In this document: positions 11,334 to 21,542 of the stretch, one piece after another
How positions within the stretch are numbered: the stretch's first letter is position 1
How the letters are laid out: every line of letters begins with the position of its first letter
NCBI GenBank assembly: GCA_027596075.1
Contig: JADGJC010000362.1
Location: 5,439 to 38,219, forward strand
DNA from: Rhizophlyctis rosea
Taxonomy: Eukaryota; Chytridiomycota; Chytridiomycetes; Rhizophlyctidales; Rhizophlyctidaceae
Reading direction: 5' to 3'
Length of the DNA: 32,781 bases
The notes under the pieces: model-generated
What the model was told of the DNA's origin: nothing
Databases searched by the model: none
What the model saw: only the letters and a program-made list of their open reading frames with translations
Made by a program: the position numbers and the translations under genes

Positions 11334-12300
11334 CGAGACGTCAACACCAACGACGCCGAGAAAATGAATCCACCCAATTTTGACAAAGTGGAGGACGTGG
11401 CCGACCGGACGCATTTGAACGAAGCGTCGGTAGTGCACAACCTTCGCCTGCGATACTTATCCATTTTTCAGCAACGTAGGTTCATGCAAGACAGTAACCG
11501 TCATGTAAATTCGATTGAAGTAACACGATATCGACCATCACAGCACACTCCGGCCTCTCCCTCGTCACCGTAAATCCCAACAAACGTTCACCCATCTACA
11601 CCGACGAGCTCGTAAAAGCCTACAAAGGCCGCAAGCGGAACGAAATGGCTCCACACATTTTTGCTATTTCCGATGCGGCGTATCGTGACGTGCTCTGGAA
11701 TAATGAGCATTCGACTATTCTAATCATGTAAGTGTTGTCCTCGTCTCTTTCACTTCTGCGAAACCGTCATGCACGCAATGCTGATCAGCATGTTGCGGCT
11801 ACAGCGGTAAATCTGGCGTCGGCAAAACCGAAAACACCAAAAAATGTCATCCAATACCTCGCCTACATAGCCAGCATGAGCGGCGGCGGCAAACAGCTGG
11901 GAACGAGCAGCAAATCTTGCAAGCCAATCCGATTTTGGAGTCTTTTGGTAACGCTCAGATGATTTGGAATAGTGATTTTACGCGTGTTGGTGAGTTTATT
12001 GAGGGTTGCAGTAGGAACGTTGGTATTCTGGCGGAGTCATTGAATTTATGGTTTCGTGTGTGGTAGGGTATATTCAATCGGTATCGAGTTCGACACTGAA
12101 GGTCAGATTGCCGGAAACGGTGTTGATCGTAAGGTGAGAGGAAATCATCACATATTTTTGTGGATTTTTGGAGGGGGCTTGATAGCATATATTGGCTGGA
12201 GTGAGGTTGGGGGGGCTTGATGCTGTGAATTTTGGGCATTCGGCCTGGTCCCGCTCGTTATAATCGATGTTGGATGGCTGTTGGAGAACGAGTTTTGATG
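11334..12300 (+). pseudogene. Myosin II heavy chain motor-domain relic
   Basis: Consecutive exon pieces spell the start of a class II myosin motor. The first piece (11334-11475) holds the MNPPxFDKVEDxAxxTxLNEASV region. The second (11544-11727) holds [10 protein letters not shown], then IYTDEL and AYKGRKRNE-x-APHIFAISD. The third (11805-11994) holds the P-loop, IQYLA and the LEQQILQANPILESFGNAQ region. The fourth (about 12067-12133) holds IEFDTEGQIAGN, followed by an LLE-x-RV remnant near 12279. Introns with GT/AG ends are retained, so it is not a retrocopy. It is dead: there is an extra base near 11844 and another frame change near 11900, and an in-frame stop sits at the first exon's edge (11331). 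The P-loop reads GKSGVGKT instead of GESGAGKT, and the switch-I-side NNNSSRFGKF region is heavily altered. The SH3-like N-terminus, most of the motor and the whole coiled-coil tail are missing. Confidence 0.9.
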
Positions 12301-12493
12301 TGAAATATCCTGCGGCAATTGGGTGGATTCAGATGGCGCGAAATCAGGTGGTTAGTGCGAAGGAGGCGGTATTGGGTGTTAGGACGGGGCATGGTCTGGA
12401 GGCTGTCACAAGCCGTCACAAGGGCACTGTGGATGCACAACCTGCCGTCAATGCATGAAGAATGTACACTGATTCAATAAATTCCTGATTCAG

Positions 12494-13206
12494 GTAGTCT
12501 TCGTCCTCCACACTCGCTACGCCGGTAAGAAGGCTGTCATCGTCAAGCAATTCGACGATGCAACCAAGGAATTTGTTCATGCCCATGCTGTCGTTGCCGG
12601 TATCGAGCGCTACCCCTTGAAGGTCACCAAGAGGATGGGTCAGAAGCGTGTTGTCTGTGCTGCCTTGTCAAGCGTTTTCGCCAAGGTTGGTAGTGGGGAG
12701 TGGCTATTGTCTGCCCGGTTAGGTGATCTGCTTGAGCTAGAGAGAATGTGGGTTGCGAGGATGAGGAATGAAGCGGGGCATGGTTAGGTTGGTGGTCCTG
12801 GTCAGAAGGATTGGGATGTAAAAGATTGGATTGGCAAAGGTGTTAAATTTGCTTGGATTTTCAGACTATGGTTGCGCGGCTGTTGGTACGGGAAATTTTT
12901 AGGAATGGGACACACCATCCCGCATGGCTCTTCTTCATCCCGTGTTGGACTTCAGGAGGACTGTAGGTTGGAGATTTGCAGTCTTCGTGATCGGTTAGTC
13001 CTACCGAAGTTGACGGAATCTTTTGTGATTCGGATGGCCCCTGCGTCTTGTTTGGTGTGTAAACAATAAAAAAAATCTGACAATTATCTCTCCCACCATT
13101 TCGAACAGGCGCGACGTCAACATAAACCGCAAGTCCGTTGCGTCCCAAGAAGCCCACTCAACGCATCACTGCCCGCAAGTTCATAAAGAAGCTCTTTGAG
13201 GATTAG
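12494..13206 (+). pseudogene. RPL27: Ribosomal protein eL27 (RPL27) gene relic
   Basis: The exon at 12494-12685 starts after a GATTCAG acceptor and ends AAG|GTTGGT. It is open for all 64 codons and shows the eL27 KOW-type segment (RYAGKKAVIVKQFD) and the A-G-I-E-R-YPLKVTK-R-MG motif of this 60S subunit protein. After a long interval, a terminal piece at 13109-13206 reads RDVNINRKSV and, in another frame, PTQRITARKFIKKLFED, then stops. I read this as the diverged eL27 C-terminal part; that assignment is weaker than the first exon. The usual first exon (MxKFLKxGK type) is absent, the junction after KRMG has lost the KRSKVKPF-type sequence, and the normal G-K-N-R-WFF-x-K-L-R-F end is missing. 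The copy cannot make a functional protein. Confidence 0.85.
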
Positions 13207-13228
13207 CTTTTGTTTCCCTGTTTACAAA

Positions 13229-13834
13229 ATGGCTACCGAAAAGTGAGTAGTGGAACCTCTTTCATCACTGACCAGCCCATTCGTTTTATGATCACTGAGT
13301 TATTTGTTACAGGAACGCAGTGTCCGGCGAGGCTGGTGGTTTGGAGATACCGGAAGGGGAAATCGAGGTAAACCCAATTCTTGGAGGCTTTGCTCATTGC
13401 CATTACACGGTTTTAATGATTGGTGGAACCTAATATAGTCCAACCGGGACGAGATTGTCGACAAGTTCGATGACATGAACTTGCGTGAAGAGCTTTCTTT
13501 GCGGTATCTATGCTTGCGGGTAGTGAAAGCCATAAAATGGGCTTTGATTGAAATCACCGTACTGAAACTTTTCCGCTAGTTTCGAACGTGCGTCCGCTAT
13601 CCAACAGCTTCGCTATCGTTCTCGTCATTAAGGAGCGCGATGCCATTGCTCGGGCCCAATCCGGTACCGGCCAAAGCACCACCTAGCTATATCTTCATCC
13701 TTAAAGTTGGACATGACCAAGCGTGAGACGCAAGCCCTCATCCTTGCTCCCAACCGTGAGCTCCCCCAACAAATCCAGAAGGTCTTGGTCGCTCTCGCTG
13801 ACTACCTGCAGGTTGACTGCCACGCTGTGTCTTG
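13229..13834 (+). pseudogene. eIF4A DEAD-box helicase relic, N-terminal part only
   Basis: Four retained exon pieces (13229-13242, 13313-13367, 13439-13519, 13580-13834) encode MATEK, then LEIPEGEIESN, then DEIVDKFDDMNLREEL, then FERASAIQQ (Q-motif). These are followed by [16 protein letters not shown] (motif I) and [20 protein letters not shown] (motif Ia). All exon joins keep frame with standard GT/AG ends. It is broken by an extra base near 13497, a frame change and stop after the Q-motif (near 13613-13632), and further stops near 13685-13703. Motif I reads GTGQS where GTGKT is required, and PTRELA has become PNRELP. Everything after the HACVGG position is missing, including DEAD, SAT and the whole second RecA domain. 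eIF4A unwinds mRNA leaders during translation initiation; this copy cannot. Confidence 0.92.
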
Positions 13835-14640
13835 GTAGGTGGCTTCGTTATGTTGATTTTGGTTTTGCGGAGGGGTTGGGGTTGGTTTGTGTGCGGGAGG
13901 GAGTTTGCTTGCATCACTGGAGAGGGCCCTTTCTTTGATAGCGCAGGAGATTGCGGGAATGTTGAGTGGACGGTGTGTTGGTGCTTTGGGCGTAACCCTC
14001 ATGCGTGGATTGGGTTTTTATTCGACTGGGGCGGTAGAAGTGCGTATTTGAGTGCATGGCGTTTTTGCATGCTTCTTGATGGGCGGGGGGAGATATCTAG
14101 CGGCATGGATTACTAACAAGACAGGAGTCTGGGAATGTGAATGGGTATTCAGGAAGACGCAATCACTATCGGAGGCCATGCTGCTTACCGCACCTTTTCT
14201 TGTTCCGTTATTAGGCGTGACACCTGAATATCATATATACTCTAGAAGTCTTCCGCCAGATCCCAAAACGTCATTTCCGCCCACGTCTACCGTAACGCCG
14301 TCACGCCGCAGCTTGGGCTACGCCTGCATGTCTCCTCCATCCTACGACTGCGAGTCGATCACCGCCGCGTCGGAATACCTCTTCAGCACGTCTTGCTTCC
14401 GATCCGCCGTGACGAACGCATTCGAGACTAGTCGCATTGACAGCGTTTGTCAGCAGCAGTACTTCTTTCGTTGACGGTTTCACTCTTACTGCTGTTGAAC
14501 TCGGACTCATGGTGGTGGCATTCATGACATCAAGTCCTACCTTTCTTACACCACTCTCCCGAACGCGAAACACACACCTCTCCATCCCGACCGCAAACAC
14601 AACCACCTCCCCAATCCTCTCCTTAACATTCACCCTCTGC
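13835..14640. other. Spacer after the eIF4A relic, no assignable gene
   Basis: This follows the last eIF4A-like exon at a GTAGGT donor-like site. The stretch to about 14130 is G/T-rich and intron-like. The next eIF4A exon (GGTxVREDI region) is not found. From 14230 to 14640 several frames on both strands are open, but I recognise no family. Confidence 0.5.
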
Positions 14641-14649
14641 CTCGACATC

Positions 14650-14865
14650 GACATGCCCGCCTCCCAACATCTCCCACCAACACCACCTGAACTCCCCATT
14701 CCACACCTCTCACCTCCCACAACCCGCCACACCCCGCAAGCACGACCGTGCAACCGACAACCCCACCCCTACTACCCTCCCCAAAACCTACACCCACCGC
14801 TTCAACCTAACCTCCCACATCTCCTACCACGACATAACCTACAATGACCTCGGGACGAACGAGCG
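14650..14865 (+). other. Possible relic exon of an unidentified protein
   Basis: One plus-strand frame is open across about 210 bases and ends in RFNLTSHISYHDITYNDLGT followed by NER. It is cut exactly by a good donor (CGG|TAAGAC context, GTAAG at 14866-14870). The composition is protein-like and the segment follows the three housekeeping relics on the same strand, so it may be a fourth captured or decayed exon. I could not name the protein and saw no partner exon downstream. Confidence 0.25.
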
Positions 14866-14870
14866 GTAAG

Positions 14871-17800
14871 ACGCAAATAACACACCCCAACACACAATGT
14901 ACCGTAGCATGTGGCGCGTTGTTCTCTTCTTCGCTCACGTCGGGATTTACGTGACGATGGGTCATGCAGCACTTGAGCGAGTTGTAGTGCTTTTGGTTGG
15001 TGTTAAATATGGGCTCATATAACGTGGAGTACATATGGAAGGTTTTTGGCATGAGAAGCTGCCGTTTTGTCACTGCTTGGTATGGGACTGTAGGGCCCTG
15101 CGAAAGATGGGGGAGATGAAAATCGCCTCACAACATGGTTGGTCAATGTACAGTCGCCTCCAGTTTCCGTGTTGTTCAGATGTTGCAAAACAGAGAGTAG
15201 TGGTAAACATTCAGCAGAACAAGTCTTCCTTAGCCCCAACGTGGCCTCTGCGACTTTAAAATCAATCATCGTAAATTTCTCAAATCACCGGCATACAATC
15301 TATGAATTGACACCAGGCGCTCACGTTGACCAGGGATGTGCAGGGATCTTCCTGTCGTATGATGGGTACAGATAAGCCTTCTCTCCAAAAGCCGAGAAAG
15401 CAACGGAACCGAAGACTACGTATTTTGCGTGCGCATGATTGCCAGTGCACACCAGATTTCTTGGAGTATGTGTGGAGTATGTGTGGCTCACTACTTGTTT
15501 CCTCTGCTGGTGGATGCTTTCGATGATTCTCACAGCTGAAGGAAATAGCAAACTGACGTGGCAATTATGGCAACCGTCCACTGGCAATTATGGTATCATC
15601 CTAACCTTCAGCTGTCTCCTGCCCTCCATATGTTAGCCTTCACATGAAGCCCATCCCTTGTTCTTCAGAGGTTCTTCTACCATGAGTTGAAGAGGCGGGA
15701 GCGTTTGAGACACAGAAAAAGGAAGGTCCTGTGGCCTGCAGTAGTGGAGATGGTATTCCTTTGTTAGGCGTGCTGGCTTAGAAGAAATGGCTTTTGTGCT
15801 CGAATATGTTGGACACTGGTGACTACACAATGGAATGGGCATTTGTACCCCTCTTCTATACTGCTCGTTAAGCGTGAACCGGCAACTTCATTGAAGTGGA
15901 CGCCGTCGTGAGCCTTGAAAGGCGTGATGAGCGCGACTCTGGTTGGTAAGTAATTCAGATTTGGTGGGTGAGTGAACGCAGAAAAGTGCTGGAAGTCAAA
16001 CATACCAGACGAGACCCAAAAAAGATAGGGGATCTGCGAGCTGCGGGATGCATCGGGAAGGCAAACAGGATGTGACCGACACAGATGACCCAGATTGATA
16101 ATGGCAGAAATTGTTGTGCTCGGGTGGGTTGTATTGCGAAAGGATGATCTTTTCATCCGTCCGATGGAACTCAAGACTATGCATTGGAGTGCGTAGACAA
16201 CGTAGGAACCGCCCGCGACCACACTGACCAGCAATGTGTCAAAAAATCAATGCTAGAAAGCACAAAGCTTCGAAATCGTCATTCGAGCGGAACAAATCAT
16301 TGGATAGTAAATATGAACGTGAGGACCTTGGACCGGATTCTGGGAGTGCCGCCATGCAAGCTGATTCATGAAGAGTATGACTGTGCGAGCAGTTGAGGGC
16401 CTGATGTTGGTTGCGACAAGTGCGCGCCTGGGCAGCTAAGATGTCGGAAGCTTCTTGGCAAACGAGGGCCGGTAACTCGGGGGAAGTATTCAATTACGAT
16501 GAGGCTTTCCTGCGCTTTCGCGTCAACAGAGTTGATGTTTCATTATTGTTGAACATCCAATGAATTGGCGACTGTATTAGTGGAAAAAAATCAGCTTGTA
16601 ACCTCTGCTCCGAAGTGCGCAGAGGGGTTGAGAGCGCATTGTGTATGTAAAGATGTTGGCAGCGCCTTGAATAAAAAAGGCGAAAGCGTACGAACTTGAT
16701 GATAATAAGCCGAAGTCAGCGCTGAAAGATCGAAAAAACAAACACAGCAATGTAGGGCATCGGCATGAAGTTTGGTGCGGACGATACAGCCATGACATGT
16801 CAATGATTTCCTTTTTGGCCTTGCTCCGGTCTCGGTTGGCCGTCTACTTTGAGGCCGAGTAAAGATATACCCTTCGTCGGTGCGATGTAGGATGAGTTGC
16901 ACAAAATAAAGTGGGTTAGGGGCTTTGAGCTGAGGGACTTCAGCACACCGGACTGCCTGTGGCAGTCTTTGTGAAGTCACTACGTCAGACCATTCAAAGA
17001 TTGCGCAATCGTTCTTCAGCCCGTGGACTCCGGCAGTGAGAACTTCGTCATGAGTTTCAAATCAAGGTAGCAACTGTCCAAGATCCCTATATTCGGCGTC
17101 AAAATCGTGATTTGCGTAAACGCACTTGACACCTAAAATTTTACCATGGGAGCTGTCCAATTTTTTTGCTGCAAAATACAACCAAAAAGAGCTACCCGTC
17201 ATGAAATTGGATTACAATGTCTCACCAACCTGGCACAGTGAGAATCTTGTAGCGTAAGATGGATCTGCTCAATAATTGCGGAACGCCGATCACGAAGGTT
17301 TGAGTTGGGGGCAACCAGGAGTTTAGTCAGCCACCAAGGACACATATGCGGTAGATATGAGAGGGAAATGTTTATATTTTGCTTAGACCTTGTGCATTAT
17401 GGGAGAGTAGGTGTTCACAGCAACTATAGCTGCATTTGCTTGCTGCAATGATGATTTAACAGCCAAAACCACGTCTTTTTTTGTGTGAGAGACGAATTTC
17501 TGATGAATTTCGGGATTGCTCGTGAAACAGTTTGTCATTTGGAGGAGAGCTGGGTCATCGGGTGTGTTGCAGAGTCGCAGACCTATTAGCAGGAATGATA
17601 TCCATCGACTGTTTTGCTTGGTCTTGTGAACAGCGCATATCGGGAAAAGGATGGCGCCCTATATGGGTTTGATCGGTTGGTCCGGTGTTTGAATCGTTCT
17701 AGAACTGGGGTAAGAGTGCAGTTGAGCCTAAACACAGTTCATAGGCTTCTCCAGTCATACCTAGTTGACATGCACTGGACTGGGTATGGAGTACGAAATC

Positions 17801-20800
17801 AGGGTTGCATTAAGGTCCAACGTGTGGAATGTTGCTGTTGGGAGGGAAGACAAAGACGGCTGAGGAGAACAAGAAGGCACACGGAGGACGAAGATTGTAC
17901 TTGGAATGAGTTTGAAATCGGTAAATGCAAGCGACTGACCAGTAATTCAACCTGGAGGAAAAAGAAACCCTTTCACAAAACTTTTCACATGCCTTCCGAT
18001 TGGTTGCATTGCCTGCATCAGATCGTGGCACGAGCACGAAGTCATAAGGCATCGAGAGGTGGTTTCTACTTCAGGCTCGCTCCCCACACAGAAACCATAT
18101 TTCACTGAAGGCCTGTTGTGCACGAGCCTCTCAAATCAAATCGACGCTCGTTCCTTTCCTCGCATGCTGTTCTGTTTCGCAATGTTGGTACCGAGTTCCC
18201 TTGTGGTTGAGGAAAAATTGGGTGGTGATTGTTCTGGAAGTCAATAGGGCTTCGGCGTGCAATTGCCGGAGCACGGTCAGTGCCGGGCAACAATGCCTAG
18301 GGAGCGATTCAAAGAGGATATGTGAAGGACTAGCGACTCAGATTGGGATAAGAAACCGACAATGCCTTCATAGCTAATCAAGCTATGTCTTGTATGTGCC
18401 GGCTCATGAGTGCTCCCCGGACCTCACATTCCGTTTGTCACAACCGTTTGTTTTTCCTGGCACTTCTTATGCGGATTGAGCGAGGAGAAAAGAACCAACA
18501 AGACTTGAACCTTGAAAATTGTTTCGGAATGCTCCGGTGGATCATGACCATGCACCTCCTTGAACTGCAGCTTGGGCCGGATGGAGGTGCAGAACAATTT
18601 TTGCTGTGCTCTTGCTCACTTTGAGGAGGTGTATGGGCTCTCCCCACTTTCAAGTGTTGAAGCTAAAACCGAGTTCTGATCCGTTCTGCCAATTGTGGTT
18701 TTAGGGCACTGGGATTAATTGGCGTTTTGTATTTGAAAGACATCTTGGAATGGATATCCATATATCAGGGCCAAGAAAAGCGTCTGGTAAGCGCAAGATG
18801 AAGTGGCAAAGACTCGTCTCACACGCCTCGAGGTCTGTCCGCCTAATGGTGATCTGACTTGGGTTCAATGGATGCATTGCTGCACTAATCAAAGAGGCAT
18901 GGAATGTACTTACTCATTCTATCGGAGCGGTCAATCCGGATGGACTCCACCCCAAGGTCTCTGTACCACACACGGTTCCGGGTCCTTTGACTTCCTTTGG
19001 TTGAAGATTGAAATGGACCCTGGTGGGAGCCATGCGCGACTGCTGCTATATGTCTTAAAGACACCGCGTCTGTGATCTTGCGAGGCTCTCGATTATCTCA
19101 GATGCTATTTTCACCAGGCAAGATATTATATCACTGATGGCATCAAACTTGGTTTTTGTGATTCTGGACAAACGCAAGGAAGCCAGAGGTAATCCCGATG
19201 TTTCAGGTGACGTCGGATTCTTCCCGATTGAGTACATGTATCTGTCCCTTCTGGTCCTTTTAAGAAGAGATACTTGCGATCAAGCGCGGAGTCCTTATTT
19301 GCGACGTGTACTGTCAAAAGAGAAGTGGACCGGACATCAGCTGATTGCACCGGCACGTACCAAGCGCGAGCTATGGCTTCTAAGGAACAAACCCATGGAC
19401 ATCTACATAGGATTTTATGAAGACACTCTGTCGCCGACACCCGCGCGAGGCGATTGCTGCTTCTGAAAAGATCTCGAAATTGTTGTGTCATATTACTATT
19501 GCGCCGCAATGCAGGGATTGCGTACCCTCATTGTGTGGCGGACATGGTAGGCAAGTTGGATGGACACAGACGTTGCACATGTCTCAAACCAAACGGAACC
19601 GACGCAATTGATATGGTGGACGATCATAGAACATTGGATCACCTCAGAAATTGTGCCCACCTCTGGAAACTACGAGGCGCTGCAAGCAGTGTTTAAACAT
19701 TGCCGGCGCTGTAATAGCGTGTACTGACAATGCTGAAGCCTCGCTGCATGTGGTGCTCTGCAGCATTATCAGAAGGCGCTGTTGCATGCCTGAAGAAGTT
19801 GCTGTCCAAAGTGCTGTGCCAGGTGCTGCTGCAGCGCTGCTGCAGGGTGGCCCTTGATGGTCTTAAGTAGGACAGTAGTCCTGCAAGATTAGCTGCAGGT
19901 TCTTTGATTCAGATGCACGTCATCGCCAGCTCTGTGTTCTTTCCCCGCGTAGCATCAAAAATAGAGTCAGGTTAAAGCAGAGACTGGAACCCCGTTCCTG
20001 TGCGTCATCAGCATCGCGGGCACCTTCCTTTTGCACAGCAGATACCAACAAAAATCGAATGCCTTCATCCATGAACAATGTGTCGTGGCTTTAGAAAACC
20101 GCTATCATAGGTAAGTCCGTCAAATGTGCTACACAGAAATCGACTGTCGGGAGAATCGTCGGAAAAAGATTACAATGGCAAAGAAGAAGCGCAACCAGTG
20201 GGACAGGTAAAGCCAGCCTGCCCAATGATCATTCTGTATTTGTTGCATCGTCTCCAGTGGCCATGCGCTCAAATGAAAGTCCAGCGCAACAATGGAGGAT
20301 CACTGTCTGTTACCAAATGGAGAAGAATGGAGTTCTAAGCACCCGGTGGATGTGGTGCGCCAGATTCAACGAATGGAAAGCCATCGCAATGCGAAATGTT
20401 TGTGCCCACTTGCAAGATATGGGCTTGCGCCATGTTTTTCTTGTACATGTTACTTTTTGCTTTCCACGTTGCGAAAATGTTGACCGCAGATGAGGAACTC
20501 TATATATTCCATTGGGCGCGATTCTCAGAGTCAGCAGCCGAGTAATACCTTGATGTGAATAGCATCAGATACGAATCGTGCACATACGTAGTTTGTTTTC
20601 TTCCAACTGGCAGCTGACTTTTGCAAATGCGTTCACCATAAAGAAGGTGGTCATTCACTTTCCCCAACGGCACTTGTTGCGCTCCCACTAGAACGGTGTC
20701 TTACCGAAGCGACGGAGAACATCATATACTTTTGGATATGTGCTACGGATTCTAATGGAGTTCCTTGGAGTAATGGTTTTATGGAGTAAAAAGGAGACAG

Positions 20801-21542
20801 AAAATAGCTTGGTTATCTATGAGCCATACTGTTCTTAGGTCGCCCACCTCCATTTGCGAATTAACCTTCTGCGCTTCTGCGGCGAATGTGATTTTGTGAC
20901 TGGGACAGAAAAACAGTTTTTCGGGATGCACATTCGTAGTGTCCAGCCCGATGATGACAAGTTCTGCTCCTGGCCGTATGCATTCGGATGAAATAAACTG
21001 CGGTAGAACACAGCATCAGCTCACGTTCAAACGTCCTTTGCGTTCTAAATGGCAATAGTTTCTTGGCATGTTTTTTTGACCATTGAAATCTATCCTTGGA
21101 GTTGGATGCGGGAATGAGCCAGCAACACGTGCGTGACATGTGGATCGCAGCATCCAGTAATACCATATGGGTTCCATATGTGTGGAAATTTCTTGCATTC
21201 ACAATCACGAATTGCATCCGACTGTATCTTTTGGGATCAAACCATCAGGATTGCAATCAGGTTCGTGTGGGTCGCTTTTCAGTGTTTCTTTTTGCGGTCA
21301 TCTGACTTACACCTCATCCTTTGTTTTAAGTTGAACAAAAAGTAAGTGCTGCGAGGGACGTACCCATCATCATGACACGTACAATCAGAAACTCAGAGCT
21401 ATATAAAACATTGCCCAATATCATACAGCGCCGTCGACACGGCAATACTTCACTTTGATTGCTATTGAATATACAAAGAATAACAAACCGATCCAATCGA
21501 TATACATATCGCAAAGTACATCACAAACTACAATTTGAAATG
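14871..21542. other. Gene-poor tract with decayed repeats (about 6.7 kb)
   Basis: No intact gene is recognisable. Long frames such as 15764-16234 minus (156 codons), 16591-16980 minus (129) and 17614-18108 plus (164) lack family motifs and splice context. Small-scale repeats include two tandem GGAGTATGTGT units at 15463-15484, two copies of TGGCAATTATGG at 15559-15570 and 15582-15593, and CTGCTGCAG repeats near 19827-19850. Segments at 16755-16781, 17691-17718 and 17989-18054 resemble segments in the 29.8-31.6 kb tract, so part of this region is old repeat sequence. Confidence 0.5.
17691..18054 (+). repeat. Unidentified diverged dispersed repeat, copy A
   Basis: Two blocks here match the second copy at 29860-30308 in the same order and orientation. 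Block 1 (17691-17718) has GAATC, then AGAACTGG, then GTAAG in matching positions. Block 2 (17989-18054) has GGTTGCATTGCCTGC identical, flanked by further similarity (about 65-70 percent by eye) that ends near ATAAGGCAT/ATCATGCTAT. The blocks lie about 298 bases apart. A one-base indel within block 2 shifts frame between copies, so coding function is not conserved. The element's class and ends are unknown. Confidence 0.45.

Noticed and set aside
14301..14847. Long plus and minus frames near the relic array
   Set aside because: They come from C-rich composition, and neither gives a recognisable protein. Only the short frame ending at the donor at 14865 was kept, at low confidence.
16591..16980. 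Minus-strand C-H-G-C-I-V-R-T-K motif as a Zn2Cys6 transcription factor
   Set aside because: The third cysteine position is His, and the remaining Cys spacing does not fit C-x2-C-x6-C. The frame lacks a start or downstream regulatory domain.
17614..18108. 164-codon plus-strand frame as a gene
   Set aside because: It overlaps copy A of the diverged repeat. The matching copy B is broken by stops and indels, and the plus-strand W-L-H-C-L motif is too short to support a protein family.
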